Assembly (NCBI GenBank): GCA_002402465.1
Contig: DHFW01000013.1
Span: 1 to 61,211, forward strand
Length of the DNA stretch: 61,211 nt
Direction: 5' to 3'
Source of the DNA: Bacteroidales bacterium UBA4814
Lineage (GTDB): Bacteria; Bacteroidota; Bacteroidia; Bacteroidales; UBA7960
A program made the translations under genes and the position numbers. Below are positions 48,420-57,453 of the stretch, in pieces. Positions within the stretch are counted from its first letter, which is position 1, and every line of letters starts with the position of its first letter. The notes below the pieces were generated by a model. The model searched no databases and was not told where the DNA came from. It was given only the letters and a program-made list of their open reading frames with translations.

Positions 48420-49796
48420 ATGGCATTGCAAAAACCAGGCATTCCCAAAGGTACCCGCGACTTTTCTCCTGCGGAGATCGCCGGAAGGGAACTGATCTTT
48501 AATACCGTCAGAAAAATTTTTCAACTTCATGGTTACAAGCCCATTGAAACGCCTGCCATGGAAAACCTTTCTACTCTCATGGGTAAGTATGGTGAGGAGG
48601 GCGACCGCCTGATATTTCGCATTCTTAACTCTGGCGATTTTACCTCGAAGGTGAGCGAGGCCGATTGGAAGCAGCGTGACCCGGGCAGACTCTCAGCACA
48701 GATTTGCGAAAAGGCCCTGCGCTACGACCTTACCGTGCCCTTTGCCCGCTATGTGGTGCAGTATCAGAACGACATTACCTTCCCCTTCAAACGCTACCAG
48801 ATACAGCCTGTTTGGCGCGCCGACCGCCCCCAGAAAGGACGCTACCGCGAATTTTTTCAGTGCGATGTGGACGTGGTGGGCAGCGACTCCCTGCTCAATG
48901 AAGCTGAGTTCCTGCAGATCATCGACGAGGTCTTTTCCAGTCTGGGAATCAGGGTGGTTATTAAGTTCAACAACCGAAAAATACTGTCGGGCATTGCCCA
49001 ATACATAGGCTTCGAAGACAAGCTGCCCGACATTACCATAGCCATTGACAAGATTGAAAAAATTGGTCTGGAAAAGGTCAATGTGGAATTGCTGGAAAGG
49101 GGGCTTAGCCCTGAAGCCGTTAAAAAGTTGCAGCCCATTTTGCAACTCAGCGGAAGCGACGAAGAAAAGCTGCAGGTACTTTCGTCCTTGCTGGCTTCGT
49201 CAGAAGTGGGTATGAAAGGCATTGAGGAAATACGGGAAGTGTTTGCCATCAATGCCCTGGCGCCAACGGCTTGTGCGGTAGAGCTCGACCTGACCCTGGC
49301 CCGCGGCCTCAACTACTATACCGGGGCCATTATTGAGGTGAAAGCCCTGGATGTCGCCATGGGCAGTATTTGCGGTGGTGGGCGCTACGACGACCTGACC
49401 GGCATTTTCGGCCTTCAGGGAGTTTCGGGTGTGGGCATCTCTTTTGGGGCCGACCGCATTTATGATGTCATGAAAGAACTGGGCCTCTTCCCGCAAGAGC
49501 TAGGCACATTTACCAAGGTGCTGGCAGTAAACTTCGGGCAGCGTGAGCGCGACTACTGCCTGGCCCTGCTGCAAAAACTGCGTCTGAGGGGCGTTAGCTG
49601 CGAGATGTACCCCGAACCGGCCAAAATGAAAAAGCAGATGCAGTATGCCGACAAAAACCAGATTCCTTTCGTGGTACTGGCCGGCGAAAGCGAGATGAAT
49701 CAGGGCTTGTATTCTTTAAAGAACATGAAAACCGGCGAGCAGCTGCAACTGCCGGCCGAAGAAATTATAAAGACCGTTTCTGATATTATTCAATAA
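48420..49796 (+). CDS. hisS: Histidine-tRNA ligase
   Basis: 458 residues from the ATG at 48420, which opens MALQKPGIPKGTRDFSP, the conserved class II start. Motif 2 region FQCDVDVVG (about residues 148-156), RGLNYYTGAIIEV (histidine-binding) and GGRYDDLTGIFG (motif region) are intact, as is the C-terminal anticodon-binding domain. It charges tRNA-His. hutH, a histidine-degrading gene, follows 12 bases later. Confidence 0.94.
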   Translation: MALQKPGIPKGTRDFSPAEIAGRELIFNTVRKIFQLHGYKPIETPAMENLSTLMGKYGEEGDRLIFRILNSGDFTSKVSEADWKQRDPGRLSAQICEKALRYDLTVPFARYVVQYQNDITFPFKRYQIQPVWRADRPQKGRYREFFQCDVDVVGSDSLLNEAEFLQIIDEVFSSLGIRVVIKFNNRKILSGIAQYIGFEDKLPDITIAIDKIEKIGLEKVNVELLERGLSPEAVKKLQPILQLSGSDEEKLQVLSSLLASSEVGMKGIEEIREVFAINALAPTACAVELDLTLARGLNYYTGAIIEVKALDVAMGSICGGGRYDDLTGIFGLQGVSGVGISFGADRIYDVMKELGLFPQELGTFTKVLAVNFGQRERDYCLALLQKLRLRGVSCEMYPEPAKMKKQMQYADKNQIPFVVLAGESEMNQGLYSLKNMKTGEQLQLPAEEIIKTVSDIIQ

Positions 49797-49808
49797 GGGT
49801 ATATTCTA

Positions 49809-51311
49809 ATGGAAATTCATCACATCAGCCCCGAGAAAATTACATTTGCTACGTTAAAGGAACTTCTTTCAGGAAAGCGACAATTGGCTCTTTCCGGCAT
49901 CTCTAAAGAAAAGATTGTTTCATGCCGCAACTACCTCGACGAAAAGATTAAAAACCAGCAAGACCCCATTTACGGGGTTACTACGGGCTTTGGCTCACTA
50001 TGCAACCACAGCATTTCGCCCGAGGAGCTCGGCACCCTGCAAAAGAACCTTGTAATGTCGCACGCATGCGGAATGGGAGAGGAGTTGCCCGCCGACCTGG
50101 TAAGGCTGATGCTGATACTGAAAATACAGTCGCTTTCTTACGGCCACTCGGGTATTCGACTTGAAACCGTAGAGCGCCTGGTAGATTTTTACAACCACGA
50201 TATATTGCCCGTGGTTTACTGCCAGGGCTCACTGGGTGCTTCAGGCGATCTTTCGCCCCTTGCTCACTTGTCGCTGCCTTTGCTGGGCTTGGGCGAGGTA
50301 GATTTTCAGGGCGAGCGAATGCCAGCTTCCGATGCATTGAAACTGAAAGGCTGGCAAGCCCTTGAGCTGGCCTCGAAAGAGGGGCTGGCCCTGCTCAACG
50401 GTACCCAGTTTATGGCGGCAATTGGCAGCTTTTGCCTTATCAGGGCGTTCGAACTCAGCCGCTGGGCCGATCTGATTGGTGCGCTCTCGCTTGAAGGCTT
50501 CGATGGCCGTATAGAGCCTTTCTTCGACCAGGTGCACCAAGTGCGTCACCACAAGGGGCAAATTGAAACCGCTGCAAACTTCAGGCAGATACTCAAGGGC
50601 AGCCAGCTAATCAGCCGTAAAAAACAGCACGTGCAGGACCCTTATTCCTTCCGCTGCATACCCCAGGTGCACGGCGCCTCGAAAGATGCCATCCATTACG
50701 TGGCCAGCGTATTCGAAAATGAGATCAATGCCGTTACCGACAATCCAACGCTGTTTCCAGAAGATGACCTGATCATTTCGGCAGGCAACTTCCACGGGCA
50801 GCCCCTGGCCATCACCCTCGACTTTTTGGGCATTGCTCTGGCCGAGCTGGGCAATATCTCCGAACGCAGGGTGTATCGACTTATTTCTGGCGCAAGGAAT
50901 TTACCGGCCTTCCTGGTGGCCCATCCCGGCCTCAACTCCGGGTTGATGATTCCACAATACACTGCGGCATCGATTGTGAGCCAGAACAAACAGCTTTGTA
51001 CACCGGCCTCGGTCGACTCTATCGAGTCGAGCCAGGGACAGGAAGACCATGTGAGCATGGGAGCCAATGGGGCGGTGAAAACGATGAAAATTGTGGAGAA
51101 CCTCGAAAAACTCCTTGCCATTGAGTTGCTCAACGCCAGCCAGGCCATGGCTTTCCGCGAAAGCGACAAAACATCGCCTGCCCTGAAACGCCTCCTGGAC
51201 GATTTCCGCAAAGAGGTGCCTTTTGTGGAGGACGACAAAGTAATGTATGTGGAAATGGACAAAGCCCTGCAATTTATAAGGCATAATAATCCGGCTCATT
51301 ACTTGCTTTAG
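49809..51311 (+). CDS. hutH: Histidine ammonia-lyase
   Basis: 500 residues. A144-S145-G146 (GASGDLSPLAH) form the MIO cofactor by self-cyclisation. S84-H85 in LVMSHA marks histidine as substrate, not tyrosine or phenylalanine. YGVTTGFGSL (about residues 56-65) and QVHGASKD are typical. The enzyme releases ammonia from histidine to give urocanate, first step of the Hut pathway; hutU, hutI and hutG are not seen here. It directly follows hisS. Confidence 0.92.
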   Translation: MEIHHISPEKITFATLKELLSGKRQLALSGISKEKIVSCRNYLDEKIKNQQDPIYGVTTGFGSLCNHSISPEELGTLQKNLVMSHACGMGEELPADLVRLMLILKIQSLSYGHSGIRLETVERLVDFYNHDILPVVYCQGSLGASGDLSPLAHLSLPLLGLGEVDFQGERMPASDALKLKGWQALELASKEGLALLNGTQFMAAIGSFCLIRAFELSRWADLIGALSLEGFDGRIEPFFDQVHQVRHHKGQIETAANFRQILKGSQLISRKKQHVQDPYSFRCIPQVHGASKDAIHYVASVFENEINAVTDNPTLFPEDDLIISAGNFHGQPLAITLDFLGIALAELGNISERRVYRLISGARNLPAFLVAHPGLNSGLMIPQYTAASIVSQNKQLCTPASVDSIESSQGQEDHVSMGANGAVKTMKIVENLEKLLAIELLNASQAMAFRESDKTSPALKRLLDDFRKEVPFVEDDKVMYVEMDKALQFIRHNNPAHYLL

Positions 51312-51348
51312 TCGTAATAATTTATTTTTTCATAAATGCAATTTAATC

Positions 51349-51379
51349 TTTGGTGGAATTCAATAAATGCGTATATTTG
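51349..51379 (+). promoter_or_regulatory. Promoter, best consensus match in the window
   Basis: TTTG (51349-51352), exactly 19 bases, then TATATTTG (51372-51379): a perfect Bacteroidetes TTTG-N19-TAnnTTTG promoter. It lies 25 bases before the ATG at 51405. Confidence 0.7.
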
Positions 51380-51404
51380 ATGCAACAAAATCTTGTGTTG
51401 TATC

Positions 51405-51842
51405 ATGACCTCGGAAAACATCCAATCATACCAGGAGCGGCCGTTGCAATATAAGGTTCTTTGCATAATGGCCTTTATTTTCGGGGGTTTTACGCTTATT
51501 TTTTGCCTGTTTTTCCTTATCCTTGGCGGGATACAGAACGATTTGCTGGAGTTTATGCGTCAGGGCATTTTGCCCCGGAGCCTTGAGCCTTTGGGAGGAT
51601 TGATCTATTCCATCAGCGCTTTTGTGCTTTCGGTGGTGGCTTTTGTAGGGCTGATCCAGATTTGGAACAGGATAAGGCTTGGTTTCTGGATTTATTCCAT
51701 TTCAATGCTGCTTTTCTTAATACTTCCATTTGTTTTTTTGAAAGTGCCTTTTCTGTGGCTTTTCAAAACCCTTTCGCCCTTTGTAGTGATTACCGGACTT
51801 TTTATCCTGCTTTTTCATTACAATATACGCCACATGGAATAA
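51405..51842 (+). CDS. Small four-helix membrane protein, unknown
   Basis: 145 residues from the ATG at 51405, chosen over an in-frame ATG at 51393 because of promoter distance. Four hydrophobic segments are seen (about residues 20-42, 61-83, 91-108 and 112-136). The short N-terminal part is charged. No family was recognised. It has its own strong promoter, so it is likely expressed on its own. Confidence 0.7.
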   Translation: MTSENIQSYQERPLQYKVLCIMAFIFGGFTLIFCLFFLILGGIQNDLLEFMRQGILPRSLEPLGGLIYSISAFVLSVVAFVGLIQIWNRIRLGFWIYSISMLLFLILPFVFLKVPFLWLFKTLSPFVVITGLFILLFHYNIRHME

Positions 51843-51887
51843 GCCGGCCGGCTTTTCCAGTTATTCAAAATACAATCATCTGATTAT

Positions 51888-52880
51888 TTACTCCGGATTT
51901 GGCCTGCCAACAGGCTTGTCAACTTGTTCCCAGGCTTGCTGCTCGCGTTCGATCTGGCGGCGGTGGTTGCGGCTTATGGCTCTTTCTTCGAGCTTATACA
52001 GGTCGGGCTGCCCGGCATTAACCCATGCAGTGTACCAGAAGTCGCCCACCGATTTTACGGCCAGGCGCATATGCTCTTCTACCATTTTCTCCATGCCCAA
52101 ATGGAAGGCTTCAGAAAATTCGCGTGAATATACTCTCACGCTGGCCTGCCCACGCATCTCGTGCGAAAAAACCCGGTCAGCCGAAAAATGCTGCACCAGG
52201 CTGTCGTACACCTGGTAAATAAAATCGACCTGGTTGTGGCTGATCTCCACCAGCTCCCAGGCGCGGTCGCGGGGCGATTCGAGGTATTCGGCCCGTCCCA
52301 CGAAATAGTTAAACTCATCGGCCATCATTTCGGGCAGGCGGCTTTCCCAGAGTGCATGTATGCCGCGCTGTTCGGGGGTGCGGCCGTTGTAATATTTGGT
52401 GGTGTGCAGCGGGGTGCAGGCATCGCTTATGTAATGCCCGATATGTGCTGCGTTGTATAGGATACGGTCCACATCCCGCTCTTCAAAAGCGCGGGTGAGT
52501 CGTCCCATCATCACATTGATGTGCCAGGGCAAAACGCCGTGCTGTTGCAGGGTGTCTTCGGTATATTTCTCAACGGCTGCATACCATTGCCGGGGCATTA
52601 CCTCAAAAGGATTCTCGCCGTAATGGTCGATGTCGATGTAGTGTCTTGGTGCCTCACCGGGCACGGCGTGGGCGCGGCGGTCGGGGTCGATGGAGCGCTC
52701 AGAGAGGTATTCTATATGCTTTTTGAAAAAGCCTACCATTTCGGGTGGCAGGGTAAATACGGCCATGCGGTTTATTTTGCGATGGGCGGCAAAGCCAAAA
52801 CCAAAGCCATCGAGGGGAGGAGCCAGGCATAAAGCCAAGAGTAGTAAATAAGCAGGTATGTAATTTTTAAAAAACATCAT
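51888..52880 (-). CDS. Zinc-dependent phospholipase C/S1-P1 nuclease-fold protein
   Basis: 330 residues from the ATG at 52880; upstream in-frame ATG codons would add charged residues before the signal. After a signal peptide (ending near GFGFGFA), the His/Asp-rich pattern of the zinc phospholipase C/S1-P1 fold follows: AAHRKINRMAV, HYIDIDHYG, AAHIGHYISDACTPLH and GIHALWESRLPE. Three zinc ions are bound in the family. Substrate (phospholipid or nucleic acid) cannot be told from sequence. Exported protein. Confidence 0.8.
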   Translation of the reverse strand: MMFFKNYIPAYLLLLALCLAPPLDGFGFGFAAHRKINRMAVFTLPPEMVGFFKKHIEYLSERSIDPDRRAHAVPGEAPRHYIDIDHYGENPFEVMPRQWYAAVEKYTEDTLQQHGVLPWHINVMMGRLTRAFEERDVDRILYNAAHIGHYISDACTPLHTTKYYNGRTPEQRGIHALWESRLPEMMADEFNYFVGRAEYLESPRDRAWELVEISHNQVDFIYQVYDSLVQHFSADRVFSHEMRGQASVRVYSREFSEAFHLGMEKMVEEHMRLAVKSVGDFWYTAWVNAGQPDLYKLEERAISRNHRRQIEREQQAWEQVDKPVGRPNPE

Positions 52881-52943
52881 GCAGTGCATTTGTGGTACTT
52901 CCAAGCTTAAAAATAAGGAATTGCCTGAACCCGGCCAAATTTT

Positions 52944-53702
52944 TCAGCCTGCAATACCTTCAAGGGTGGCATCAACAAGTTTTGTGCCGCGAAGCACAGG
53001 CACCACGCTGGTGAAGTCTTGGGTTAGCGAAAATTCAATGATATCGTCGAGTCCCATTCGGCGCAGGCGGTGGCGGTGGGCCGCCTTTTCGATATACTCC
53101 ATGGGGTTTCCCTTTGCCAGCAGCCACAGGTCGGCGCTGGCAATGGCCGAATCGCAATTGGTAAAATATTCACCGCGCCCCTCGGCCAGCAGTTTTTCCA
53201 CCAGGGCACCTGCAAACAAGGTGTCTTCCATACTGAAGCGGTTTTTCCAGCCGGCACAGAAGATGACCACCGGTTTCTTATGTGCCATCACATAGCGGGC
53301 TACCGCGCTGATATTGATAAAGGCACCGATTACCACCTCGTTATTGCCATGCGCCACAGCCTTTAGCGCCTGGGTGCCGTTGGTAGTGTTCATGCAAATG
53401 GTCTGGCCTTTTAGGTTGGGCTCCATAAAGTTAAATGGAGAATTACCAAAGTCGGCGCAATCGAGTTTCTTGCCGTCGCGTTCCCCGGCCACAATATAAC
53501 CCTTGCGCTTATATTCTTCGCTTTCGCTGATCTCAGACACGGGAATAATGCTTTTTACCCCGTTGTGAAAGGCCGCCACCATGGCCGTGCTGGCCCTGAA
53601 AATGTCGGTTACGACTACCACTGCATCCTCGCGGTCGTACAAAGGCCAGGATAGCGGGGAGAAGCAAACCTCCACAGGGTATTTTCCGCTTTCGCTATAC
53701 AT
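52944..53702 (-). CDS. comB: 2-phosphosulfolactate phosphatase
   Basis: 252 residues from the ATG at 53702; a longer reading adds a 32-residue extension with no family match. Pattern VVVTDIFRASTAMVAAFHNG (about residues 28-47), MNTTNGTQAL (about 102-111) and CAGWKNRFSMEDTLFAGAL are typical of ComB. The enzyme makes sulfolactate and was defined in coenzyme M synthesis of methanogens. In Bacteroidota, which lack coenzyme M, sulfolactate or sulfonolipid metabolism is a possible setting, but none of those genes is beside it. Confidence 0.88.
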   Translation of the reverse strand: MYSESGKYPVEVCFSPLSWPLYDREDAVVVVTDIFRASTAMVAAFHNGVKSIIPVSEISESEEYKRKGYIVAGERDGKKLDCADFGNSPFNFMEPNLKGQTICMNTTNGTQALKAVAHGNNEVVIGAFINISAVARYVMAHKKPVVIFCAGWKNRFSMEDTLFAGALVEKLLAEGRGEYFTNCDSAIASADLWLLAKGNPMEYIEKAAHRHRLRRMGLDDIIEFSLTQDFTSVVPVLRGTKLVDATLEGIAG

Positions 53703-53875
53703 GATGCTGGAATTTTTAAACAACTTGCTGAAAAACAATGAAATAATCCACAAACCTGCCTGCCCTCCTACGGCGGGTAAACTGGCCCGAAGGAGCATGA
53801 AAATACAAAAGCTGCCCGAAATAACGATAGTGAAACCTGAATGACTTCGTGCTTTAGTGGCTGGTGATTTTACAA

Positions 53876-54967
53876 TTATCCTTTATAGAAAGGCAGCTTT
53901 ACCACTTCGGCTTTAAGGGCTTTGCCGCGGATGTCGATGAAAATTTCGGTGCCGGCTTTCGCGAAAGCGGGTTTAACGTAGCCCATGCCAATACCCACTT
54001 TTAACGAGGGAGCCATGGTGCCCGAGGTGACTTCGCCAATGTTGTTGCCCTCTGCATCCACAATGGCGTAATGCTGCCTTGGAATGCCCTTGTCGATCAT
54101 TTGGAAGCCAACCAGTTTGCGGCTCACTCCTTCGGTTTTCTGCTTGAGCAGGTTTTCGCGGTTAATGAAGTCCTTGCCTTCGGCAAATTTGGTGATCCAT
54201 CCCAAACCAGCTTCGATGGGAGAAGTAGTATCGTTGATGTCGTTGCCATAGAGGCAGAACCCCATTTCAAGGCGCAGGGTATCTCGGGCAGCCAGTCCAA
54301 TGGGCTTAATACCAAATTCGGCTCCTGCCTCAAGCACTGCATCGTATATTTTCAGGCCATCCTTGTTTTCAAAATAGATTTCACATCCGCCCGATCCGGT
54401 ATAGCCGGTGGTGGAAAGAATGACGTTATCCACGCCGGCAAACTCGAGCACCTTGAAGGTGTAGTAAGGCATGTCTTCGATGGGTTCGCTGGTAAGTTTT
54501 TGCATGGCTTTCAGGGCCAGTGGGCCTTGTACAGCCAGCTGCGAAATATCGTCGGAAGCATTTTTTATGACTGCTCCGATTTTTTCGTTTTGTTTGCTAA
54601 CCCACGCCCAGTCCTTGTCAATATTGGCGGCGTTCACCACCAGCAGGTATTTCTCGTCATTGAAACGATATACCAGGAAGTCGTCGACAATGCCGCCCTG
54701 TTCGTTTGGAAAGCATGCATATTGCACCTTGCCATCGGTTAGAACCGAAGCATCATTTGAACTGATACGCTGAATCAATGCCAGGGCTTTTGGGCCTTCT
54801 ACCCAGAACTCGCCCATGTGCGACACATCGAAAACCCCCAGGGCTTTCCTTACGGTTTCATGTTCGGCGTTTACGCCTTCGAACTGCACGGGCATGTAAA
54901 AGCCGGCAAAGGAAACCATTTTGGCGCCCATGGCTTCGTGCTTCTCTTTAAAAACAGTGGTCTTCAT
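53876..54967 (-). CDS. gcvT: Aminomethyltransferase (glycine cleavage T protein)
   Basis: 363 residues. MVSFAGFYMPVQFEGV near the start, FDVSHMGEF (about 47-55), SSNDAS-like folate region (RISSNDASVL) and GSGGCEIYF are all as in GcvT. It moves the aminomethyl group carried by the H protein to tetrahydrofolate. gcvH and gcvP are not in the window, so the genes are dispersed. Minus-strand TAATTTTG at 55020-55013 is a possible -7 element. Confidence 0.94.
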   Translation of the reverse strand: MKTTVFKEKHEAMGAKMVSFAGFYMPVQFEGVNAEHETVRKALGVFDVSHMGEFWVEGPKALALIQRISSNDASVLTDGKVQYACFPNEQGGIVDDFLVYRFNDEKYLLVVNAANIDKDWAWVSKQNEKIGAVIKNASDDISQLAVQGPLALKAMQKLTSEPIEDMPYYTFKVLEFAGVDNVILSTTGYTGSGGCEIYFENKDGLKIYDAVLEAGAEFGIKPIGLAARDTLRLEMGFCLYGNDINDTTSPIEAGLGWITKFAEGKDFINRENLLKQKTEGVSRKLVGFQMIDKGIPRQHYAIVDAEGNNIGEVTSGTMAPSLKVGIGMGYVKPAFAKAGTEIFIDIRGKALKAEVVKLPFYKG

Positions 54968-55279
54968 ACGTATGATTTTATAGGAATATTAAAGGATTCG
55001 AGACAATACCCGCAAAATTACTAAATACCTTTGAAGCAGGAGTTTTATTCAAAGGAAAAGTAATCTATCATTAGATTGGCAGTCCACAGTCGACAGCTGG
55101 AAAAAACAACCGTAAAGGTGCAATGGCGTTACGAAAAAATTTAACGATCGATAGTTTTAAGGAATTCTTAAATCGTTGATCATCAATTGTTAATCAAGGA
55201 ACTCCCCCCAACCCCGTTAGCTTCGCTGATCCCTGAAGAAGGGATTCAAAGGGGGAGTCCAGGCAACTCGGTATATTAT
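54968..55279. other. Intergenic region between gcvT and sucC
   Basis: About 310 bases without a gene. It has a possible -7 element for gcvT (55013-55020) and a nested hairpin (55201-55258) just past sucC. The middle holds no feature I can name. Confidence 0.5.
55201..55258 (-). terminator. Nested hairpin after sucC
   Basis: ACTCCCCC (55201-55208) pairs with GGGGGAGT (55251-55258), and inside ATCCCT (55229-55234) with AGGGAT (55240-55245). It begins 22 bases beyond the sucC stop. No T-run follows on the minus strand, so it may stabilise the 3' end instead of ending transcription. Confidence 0.4.
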
Positions 55280-56476
55280 TTATTTTCCAGCCAGTACTTC
55301 GGTGATGAGGTCGGCGGCTTCTTTGAGCAAAATGGCTGAATGCACTTTCAAGCCGGAATTGTCGATGATCTCTTTGGCTTCTTCGGCGTTGGTGCCTTGC
55401 AGGCGCACGATGATGGGCAGGTTTATCTCGCCGATGTTTTTGTAGGCATCTACAATACCGTTGGCTACGCGGTCGCAGCGCACAATGCCGCCAAAAATGT
55501 TGACCAGTATGGCTTTCACGTTGGGGTCTTTAAGAATAATGCGGAAGGCTTCCTCCACGCGCTTGGCATTGGCTGAACCTCCCACATCCAAAAAGTTGGC
55601 TGGATCTCCACCGCTGAATTTTATAATGTCCATGGTAGCCATGGCCAGTCCGGCGCCATTCACCATACAACCTACGTTGCCGTTGAGTTTCACGAAGTTC
55701 AGGTTGTGTTGCCCGGCTTCCACTTCCATTGGGTCTTCCTCATGCACGTCGCGCATGGCCTCAATATCGGGGTGGCGGAAAAGGGCGTTGTTGTCGACCA
55801 CCATCTTGGTGTCCACCACCAGGATCTTATCGTCGGAAGTTTTGAAAAGGGGATTGATTTCTATCAGGGTGGCGTCGTTTTCAATATAGGCCTGGTAGAG
55901 TTTGGGTACAAACTTCACCATATTCTTAAACGCCTCGCCGCTCAGGCCCAGATTAAATGCAATGCGGCGGCACTGGAAGGGCAGCACGCCCACCTTGGGG
56001 TCTATCTCTTCGGTAAAGATCTGATCGGGCGTTTCTTCGGCCACCTCTTCAATGTTCATGCCGCCCCGGGGCGAGTACATAATCATATTGCGTGAGGTGC
56101 CCCGGTTTAACAAAATGCTGAAATAGAACTCCTTTGGCTCACTTGGCCCCGGGTAATAAATGCCCTGTTCAACCAAAACTTTTCTTACCAGCTTGCCTTC
56201 GGCGCTGGTTTGGGGCGTTACCAGCTGCATGCCAATGATCTGGTGGGCAAAGGTATCTACCTCTTCCAGCGAGCGGGCAATTTTTACCCCGCCGCCCTTG
56301 CCACGTCCACCCGCATGTATCTGCGCCTTTACCGCCCATATTTTTATGCCGGTACGCTTTTCCAGCTCTTGTGCGGCAGCTACCGCATCTTCAGGATTTT
56401 CTACCAGTACGCTCTCAGCTACCGGAACATTGTATTTTCTTAGCAGGCTCTTGCCCTGGTACTCATGCAGATTCAT
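55280..56476 (-). CDS. sucC: Succinate-CoA ligase beta subunit
   Basis: 398 residues from the ATG at 56476 (MNLHEYQGKSLLRKYNVPV, the standard opening). ATP-grasp signatures are HAGGRGKGGGVK (about residues 46-57) and LIEINPL (about 205-211). The C-terminal half has NIFGGIVRCD and RLQGTNAEE. With SucD it interconverts succinyl-CoA and succinate while forming ATP or GTP. sucD is not adjacent; split sucC and sucD occur in some Bacteroidota. Minus-strand TAAATTTG at 56571-56564 is a possible -7 element. Confidence 0.93.
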   Translation of the reverse strand: MNLHEYQGKSLLRKYNVPVAESVLVENPEDAVAAAQELEKRTGIKIWAVKAQIHAGGRGKGGGVKIARSLEEVDTFAHQIIGMQLVTPQTSAEGKLVRKVLVEQGIYYPGPSEPKEFYFSILLNRGTSRNMIMYSPRGGMNIEEVAEETPDQIFTEEIDPKVGVLPFQCRRIAFNLGLSGEAFKNMVKFVPKLYQAYIENDATLIEINPLFKTSDDKILVVDTKMVVDNNALFRHPDIEAMRDVHEEDPMEVEAGQHNLNFVKLNGNVGCMVNGAGLAMATMDIIKFSGGDPANFLDVGGSANAKRVEEAFRIILKDPNVKAILVNIFGGIVRCDRVANGIVDAYKNIGEINLPIIVRLQGTNAEEAKEIIDNSGLKVHSAILLKEAADLITEVLAGK

Positions 56477-56807
56477 ACAATCAGGTTTTGGTTCATTCAG
56501 TTTATGGAAAATTTCGGAGCTTAATAAAGCCGGCCAGCCCCCTTGACACAGAAAACAAAAATACAAATTTACTCTTCACCCCCGCAAGGAAATTTTTGTT
56601 GTACTTTTTATGCGGCCGCTCCACTATCAATATGGTTAAGCACAAATTTTTGCGCTTTTTTCACTGTTAAAAAATAAAATCTTTATATGTTGCGTTTAAA
56701 TTGTGAAACCGGCAAAGAAGGTTTTATGTTCCGGGTTGTTTTAAAGTTTTTCTTTAAGGAAAAGGCGATTCGGAACTTTCAATCAGTTATTCACTAAAAA
56801 ATATTGC

Positions 56808-57053
56808 ATGAAGCATTTTTTTACAAAAGAAAAGGAGTTGATGATGTTTGTTCATGCGTTTCCCGATTTTAATGTTCCGGCTTTTTTTTCTGATGAAAAT
56901 GTCAAAACGGGCATACATCAGCGCAGAAAGCGGAACCAGCCAGCGGCAGACCTTCCGGACCCGCAGATTATCAGCAACATCCTTAATTACGCACGCGCAC
57001 TTGACGTATTGAAGCCGGCCACTGGCGCCGCCATTTTTGTTGTTAACAACTAA
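56808..57053 (+). CDS. Small conserved-looking protein, unknown
   Basis: 81 residues. No membrane helix. The C-terminal third, ISNILNYARALDVLKPATGA and a hydrophobic end, recalls short Bacteroidales proteins that end with NYSRAL-like sequence, but no function is known. A strong plus-strand terminator (57073-57110) begins 20 bases after its stop, supporting real expression from this strand rather than the opposite frame. Confidence 0.6.
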   Translation: MKHFFTKEKELMMFVHAFPDFNVPAFFSDENVKTGIHQRRKRNQPAADLPDPQIISNILNYARALDVLKPATGAAIFVVNN

Positions 57054-57072
57054 ACGGGTGAAAAAGTGGTAA

Positions 57073-57111
57073 AACCTTTCCGATGAATGCCTCCCCCGGA
57101 AAGGTTTTTTT
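57073..57111 (+). terminator. Rho-independent terminator
   Basis: AACCTTTCC (57073-57081) pairs perfectly with GGAAAGGTT (57098-57106), and T continues to 57111. It ends the 81-residue gene. Confidence 0.85.
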
Positions 57112-57134
57112 ATATGCAGGGACAAAAATTCAAT

Positions 57135-57142
57135 TATATTTG
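57135..57142 (+). promoter_or_regulatory. Bacteroidetes -7 element, small lipoprotein
   Basis: TATATTTG, a perfect TAnnTTTG, 57 bases before the ATG at 57200 and just after the preceding terminator. No -33 element is seen. Confidence 0.4.
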
Positions 57143-57199
57143 TCGGAAGAACCTGCAGTGAATATTAAAGCATTGTGTTGAATCAATAAATTTTGCCTT

Positions 57200-57337
57200 A
57201 TGAAAAGAAAACTTGGCCTGTTAGTCTTTGCCCTGATGGTGCTGTCATTGAGTATGTCGTCCTGCCGTAGCCGCGAGCTCTGCCCGGCATACACTGACAG
57301 CCAGCCGGTGGAAGAATTGGTGCAGGAAACCGCCTAA
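57200..57337 (+). CDS. Small lipoprotein, 45 residues
   Basis: MKRKLGLLVFALMVLSLSMS leads to SC, a lipobox with C22 as lipidation site, and then RSRELCPAY and a short acidic tail. The mature part has only about 24 residues. A CPAY motif soon after the lipid cysteine is seen in other tiny lipoproteins of this phylum as I recall them. Flanked by its own -7 element and terminator (57362-57390), so it is a complete single-gene unit. Function unknown. Confidence 0.65.
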   Translation: MKRKLGLLVFALMVLSLSMSSCRSRELCPAYTDSQPVEELVQETA

Positions 57338-57361
57338 AGGTTTTTTTGTTGACGCTTTTTT

Positions 57362-57390
57362 AAAGGGGAATGATTGGTTCCCCTTTTTTT
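57362..57390 (+). terminator. Rho-independent terminator
   Basis: AAAGGGGAA (57362-57370) pairs with TTCCCCTTT (57378-57386), loop TGATTGG, and T continues to 57390. It ends the small lipoprotein gene and precedes namZ. Confidence 0.8.
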
Positions 57391-57453
57391 GTTCGTGGCC
57401 GCGAGAAATTTCGTAAAATTGTGACAGGTTTTTGAATCTGAAAATAGCTTACC

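Noticed and set aside
56787..57125. Minus-strand frame of 112 codons opposite the 81-residue protein
   Set aside because: A strong terminator on the plus strand fits the plus-strand gene; the minus frame has no features and runs through that terminator.
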